This document shows, in pieces, positions 61,801 to 64,000 of a stretch of 64,000 nucleotides of DNA; within the stretch, counting starts at the first letter, position 1, and each line of letters starts with the position of its first letter. The translations under genes were made by a program, and so were the position numbers. A model generated the notes under the pieces. The model worked only from the letters and a program-made list of their open reading frames with translations. It made no database searches and had not been told where the DNA came from. The stretch comes from Flavobacterium stagni (lineage in GTDB: Bacteria; Bacteroidota; Bacteroidia; Flavobacteriales; Flavobacteriaceae). The stretch spans positions 24,515 through 88,514 of the forward strand of contig NZ_SBKN01000010.1 in the NCBI RefSeq assembly GCF_004122105.1, written 5' to 3'.

Positions 61801-64000
61801 GCTAATCCTGGTAGTTTTGTAGTGGGTGCTAATACCAACCAACAATTTGATGCCATTGAATTTACAGTAAACAGTTTAGCTTCTGTTGCTTCTTCAACAA
61901 ATATTTACTATCCAGTTATTGTAAACTACTGTCCAGGTCCAGCTTTGGAATGTAATGAAGTTACAGCTTTAAATTATCCTACATTCCCTGCTACAGTTGA
62001 GTATTCTCACACAGGTATGTCAGGAATTAGTGTAGGTTCAGTATCTAATGCTACTAACTTAGTTTCTGCTAGCTCTACAGATTTCGCAACAATTACTTTA
62101 TTAGCAAGTGTTGCTGGTTCAGGAAGTGTTGCTGTTAAAGATCAAGTAGTGGATTACCCTGCTGGAACTTATGCTGGTTTTGAAATTGAAAATAGAAATA
62201 TTGTAAGTGTTGCTGCTTTATCGAATCTTACTGTTCGTACCTATTTAAATGGTTCATTGAGAGAGCAGATCTCTGGAAATAACCTTTTAGTTAATGGTTT
62301 ATTATTAAATAGTACTGGAAGATATAAAGTAGGTTTTGTTGCGACTCAATCTTTTGATGAAGTACAATTTAGCATCAATCAAACGGTTGGTGTAAACCTT
62401 GGAAATACTAAAGTATATAATGCAGTTATTGAAAAATTCTGTGCCGGACCTGAGTTGCCTTGTAACACTCCTGTTGCAATTACAGCTCCTACATATCCTG
62501 TATATGTAAATGGTTCAAATACTGGAATTGATGGTTTAGCTTGTTTATTATGTGCTGTATCAAATACTGAGAATTTAATCGACACAAACGCTTCTAACTA
62601 CGCAAATGTAGATTTAACTGCTTCTGTTGGAACAAGTGCTAGTATTGCAGTTAAAGATCAAATTACAGATTACGCTGCTGGTAACTTTGCTGGTTTTGAT
62701 ATTGATGCTGTAAATTTAGTTAACGTTAATGCTTTAGATGCTATTCGTGTAACTACTTACTTAAATGGTGTTCAGCAAGAAACGAAAACAGGTGACGGAC
62801 CTTTAGTAGCTGTAAATACAGACTTATTAGTAGGTTCTAGCAGACAAACAGTTGGTTTTGTAACTACAATGCCATTTGATGAAGTGAAAATTTCATTTGT
62901 GAATTTGGCTACAGTTACTTTGGGCACAATTAAAGTTTACAATGGAGTTTTCCAAAAATTCTGTCCAACAACAATTGACTGTAACCAATCGTATGCGCTT
63001 ACCTCTCCTACTTTCCCTGTTACTTTAGATGGTAAAAGAACAGGAATTGACGGTGTAGCTTGTGTGGCATGTGCTGTTAATAACTCAAACAATGTATTAA
63101 CTGCTTCAACTACTGATTATGCAACTATCTCTTTAACTGCTGGAGTTGCTGCTACAGGTTCGATCGCAGTAGTTGATCAATTGACAACGTATCCAGCAGG
63201 TACTTTTGCCGGATTTACAATTAAAGACTTAAATAGTTTAATTGAAGCGGATTTATTACAATCGCTAACAATTTCTACTTATAACAACGGTCAATTAAAA
63301 GAAACCCGTAGTGCTGGTCAATTAATTAGTTTAACTGCTATTGCTCCTATTTTAGGAAGTGGTCCAGGTTACTATAATGTTGGATTCTATGCTACACAAT
63401 CTTTTGACGAAGTTCGAATCAAAGTTGCTTCTTTAGCAAGTGTGATCAGTAACTTACGTGTGTACGGTGCATTTGTGAACACTGGAAATAGTTCTGGTGG
63501 TTCCTTAAATTGTGCGGTAATTGATGCAATTAATGATACTTTGTCTAGTGTAAATGGTTCTATTGGATCTCAAAACGCTGGAAATATATTAGTAAGTAAT
63601 GGTGGTGGTGCCGATAATATTAACGGTACAGCTGTTACTACATCACAAGTAACTATTAGTGTTGTAAATCCTGCTACACCAATTAATGGTGGTGCAGTTC
63701 CAACTATTGATGTTACTACTGGTAATGTTGTTATTCCTGCTGGAACTCCTGCTGGAACTTATACAATTACTTACCAAATTTGTCAAACTATCAATCCAAC
63801 TAATTGTGATACGGCTGTTGTTACGATTCCTGTAACAGCTGGAATCATCATCGCTAACGACGATAATGGTTCAGCTAACGGTTATACGGGTGGTACTGCT
63901 GTACCTAATGTGTTGGTAAACGATACCTTAAACGGTCAACCTGTTACTTTGGCGCAAGTGAACTTAACACAAGTTTCTACAACAAGTCCGAATGTAACTT
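58864..64000 (+). CDS. giant modular surface protein, 3' end outside window
   Basis: At least 1712 residues, still open at the window edge. A signal peptide ends near MIGSLNAQVYVPF. Residues about 25-400 form a Gly/Asn/Thr-rich beta domain (AGLYWTGRANQSGT, GGTGYSGGWGIVVVYE). A DUF11/CARDB-like domain follows (QPGQDMTFSVDIKNLGTEAV). Then come two kinds of repeats: NDD modules of about 90 residues (ANDDTGTSIVG, FTNVLTNDTLNGNP, VYQICEVSNPTNCDTATVT) near 60855, 61150, 63520 and 63845, with Asp clusters that may bind calcium; and four copies of a roughly 170-residue Cys-containing module between 61440 and 63480. It is probably a cell-surface adhesin, and a T9SS domain is expected at the unseen C-terminus. 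Confidence 0.85.
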   Translation, partial: MKNNYMTHKSNKTKFLLLQLLFLFGMIGSLNAQVYVPFTQRTSSYTPTKTVYNVKGDFTMIGNTNLTLQNYGATTLNNNNTMVYVDVDGNSITGLGGSPTFNSSSADLTLSTENGAIPSCSRIVFAGLYWTGRANQSGTASNTFSVTKTIGGTSYTKTFDKRKALLKGPGATAYTTLQASSTNIYYPTSNGDYIYSGFAEITDYVRQYGLGSYTVADLALRDGNGGGTGYSGGWGIVVVYENSKMKYRDVTIFDGHAYMNGSSTTNLPVSGFNTVQTGNVGIKLGMMASEGDVNLTGDFFRIRNLNTNNYTTLSHTGNSASNFFNSSIATGGNTRNPNIANNTGIDIAMFTLNNTNNTIIGNSQTSTNFQYGSGGDVYAIFNIAMAVDAYVPEQEGMLSVTQLNNVNVSTPPYSIQPGQDMTFSVDIKNLGTEAVNNTKIVIPIPYNATYVTNSASGSVLFTPLPSPNTVTFNPTLGATGSIVWDFGTLPLPSSPNQVLARLTFKLRATTDCTILNNTSCGNNIQVNGTISGVGAITGVALNNKPLIQGYTTNGTCVGEPIAQAISIGINGTNYVNANCQGVPTVRNFYYCGAGTTVPVSDVASSFPTGSSFYNEYPVDSNTVEYNASNPFPMNAGTTVTYYAVPPGSTGCNIPFTISRCNKIIANDDTGTSIVGAAGGTSFTNVLTNDTLNGNPVVASQVTISQISSTNAGVSLVGNNVVVAPGTPAGNYTLVYQICEVSNPTNCDTATVTVPVSAAEIEAEDDTAGPIVATSGANNVLNVLTNDTLNDNPATSSNVTITTIVANPNLVLNSNGSVNVIAGTPNGVYTLTYQICETINPSNCDTAVVTITVNDGVLACNPADFVPFTSIQFDGLTTSSSTSGICLIGCGLSNVSRLIDASLTNYATASTGIGVGVSHRVRVTDTNTTYTAGTFAGYRIEPTGGLLSADLLNAITVKTYLGGTLKETFNGSSLVNLSLLANPGSFVVGANTNQQFDAIEFTVNSLASVASSTNIYYPVIVNYCPGPALECNEVTALNYPTFPATVEYSHTGMSGISVGSVSNATNLVSASSTDFATITLLASVAGSGSVAVKDQVVDYPAGTYAGFEIENRNIVSVAALSNLTVRTYLNGSLREQISGNNLLVNGLLLNSTGRYKVGFVATQSFDEVQFSINQTVGVNLGNTKVYNAVIEKFCAGPELPCNTPVAITAPTYPVYVNGSNTGIDGLACLLCAVSNTENLIDTNASNYANVDLTASVGTSASIAVKDQITDYAAGNFAGFDIDAVNLVNVNALDAIRVTTYLNGVQQETKTGDGPLVAVNTDLLVGSSRQTVGFVTTMPFDEVKISFVNLATVTLGTIKVYNGVFQKFCPTTIDCNQSYALTSPTFPVTLDGKRTGIDGVACVACAVNNSNNVLTASTTDYATISLTAGVAATGSIAVVDQLTTYPAGTFAGFTIKDLNSLIEADLLQSLTISTYNNGQLKETRSAGQLISLTAIAPILGSGPGYYNVGFYATQSFDEVRIKVASLASVISNLRVYGAFVNTGNSSGGSLNCAVIDAINDTLSSVNGSIGSQNAGNILVSNGGGADNINGTAVTTSQVTISVVNPATPINGGAVPTIDVTTGNVVIPAGTPAGTYTITYQICQTINPTNCDTAVVTIPVTAGIIIANDDNGSANGYTGGTAVPNVLVNDTLNGQPVTLAQVNLTQVSTTSPNVT
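61440..63480 (+). repeat. four tandem modules of about 510 bp in the giant surface gene
   Basis: Each unit encodes a pattern of the type ACNxxxxxxxPTFPV, TGIDGVACxxCAVxN, AVKDQxxDYPAGTFAGF, VxTYLNGxxxET, FxATQSFDEVxI and KVYNAVxxKFC. The first copy is the most diverged. The units are separated by Cys-rich boundaries (KFCAGPELPCN, KFCPTTIDCN). Confidence 0.75.

Noticed and set aside
1..64000. tRNA, rRNA, insertion sequences or prophage
   Set aside because: No cloverleaf, transposase motif, terminal inverted repeats or phage structural genes were seen; the S74 domain alone does not indicate a prophage.

Overview
The window is chromosomal DNA from a member of the Bacteroidetes, most likely a Flavobacterium-like Flavobacteriaceae. 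Base composition is low in GC. Several secreted proteins end in type IX secretion (T9SS) C-terminal sorting domains. Many genes are preceded by the Bacteroidetes -7 promoter box TAnnTTTG, and Shine-Dalgarno sequences are scarce. Gene content (deoxyhypusine-synthase-like protein, DnaX without a zinc module, DUF3822-rsmD, psuK-psuG) fits that group. No tRNA, rRNA, CRISPR array, transposase or prophage was seen.

Layout. 1-5.3 kb: a defence-like patch with the 3' part of mcrC, a membrane-anchored coiled-coil gene, a convergent UPF1-like helicase with a C-terminal nuclease-like domain, and a possible NTF2-fold immunity protein. 5.8-9.5 kb: a YadA-like/S74-chaperone surface fibre with a small secreted partner. 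9.7-17.8 kb: signalling genes, namely a LytTR regulator/LytS-type kinase pair, a GAF-PAS protein with an orphan histidine box, a rhomboid-like protein without catalytic residues, and an unknown gene, a membrane protein and a NarL-type two-component pair in tandem. 18-20.4 kb: secreted proteins. 20.4-32.8 kb: housekeeping genes (psuK-psuG, gcvT, yebC, SPFH protein, proline dehydrogenase, aroB, arginine decarboxylase, DHS-like protein, DinB). 32.8-40.2 kb: methionine genes metY, metX and hom on the minus strand, then ppc and an Lrp/AsnC regulator. 40.2-49.6 kb: M14 peptidase, lipoprotein, acyltransferase, methyltransferase/ion channel pair, kdsB, Spy-like protein, RecD-like helicase, DUF3822-rsmD and the RNase P RNA. 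49.7-57.9 kb: T9SS esterase, a dnaX split at an A10 run, and a polyphosphate operon sixA-ppk1-ppx-hydrolase. 58.3 kb to the end: a small secreted protein and a very large modular surface protein that runs off the window.

The most interesting signal is upstream of metY. Two short open reading frames in tandem (23 and 28 codons), both very rich in Met and Cys codons, are each followed by an intrinsic terminator. In each, the codons for Gln-Arg near the 3' end can pair with the 5' arm of the following terminator. This is the architecture of classical ribosome-mediated attenuation, here apparently doubled and tuned to methionine/cysteine supply. Other points of note are the reversed dnaX frameshift arrangement, a possibly leaderless 57-codon gene in front of arginine decarboxylase, a pseudo-rhomboid, three ATGCATTTTATC boxes upstream of the surface-protein locus, and families of simple-word repeats that fill many intergenic gaps.
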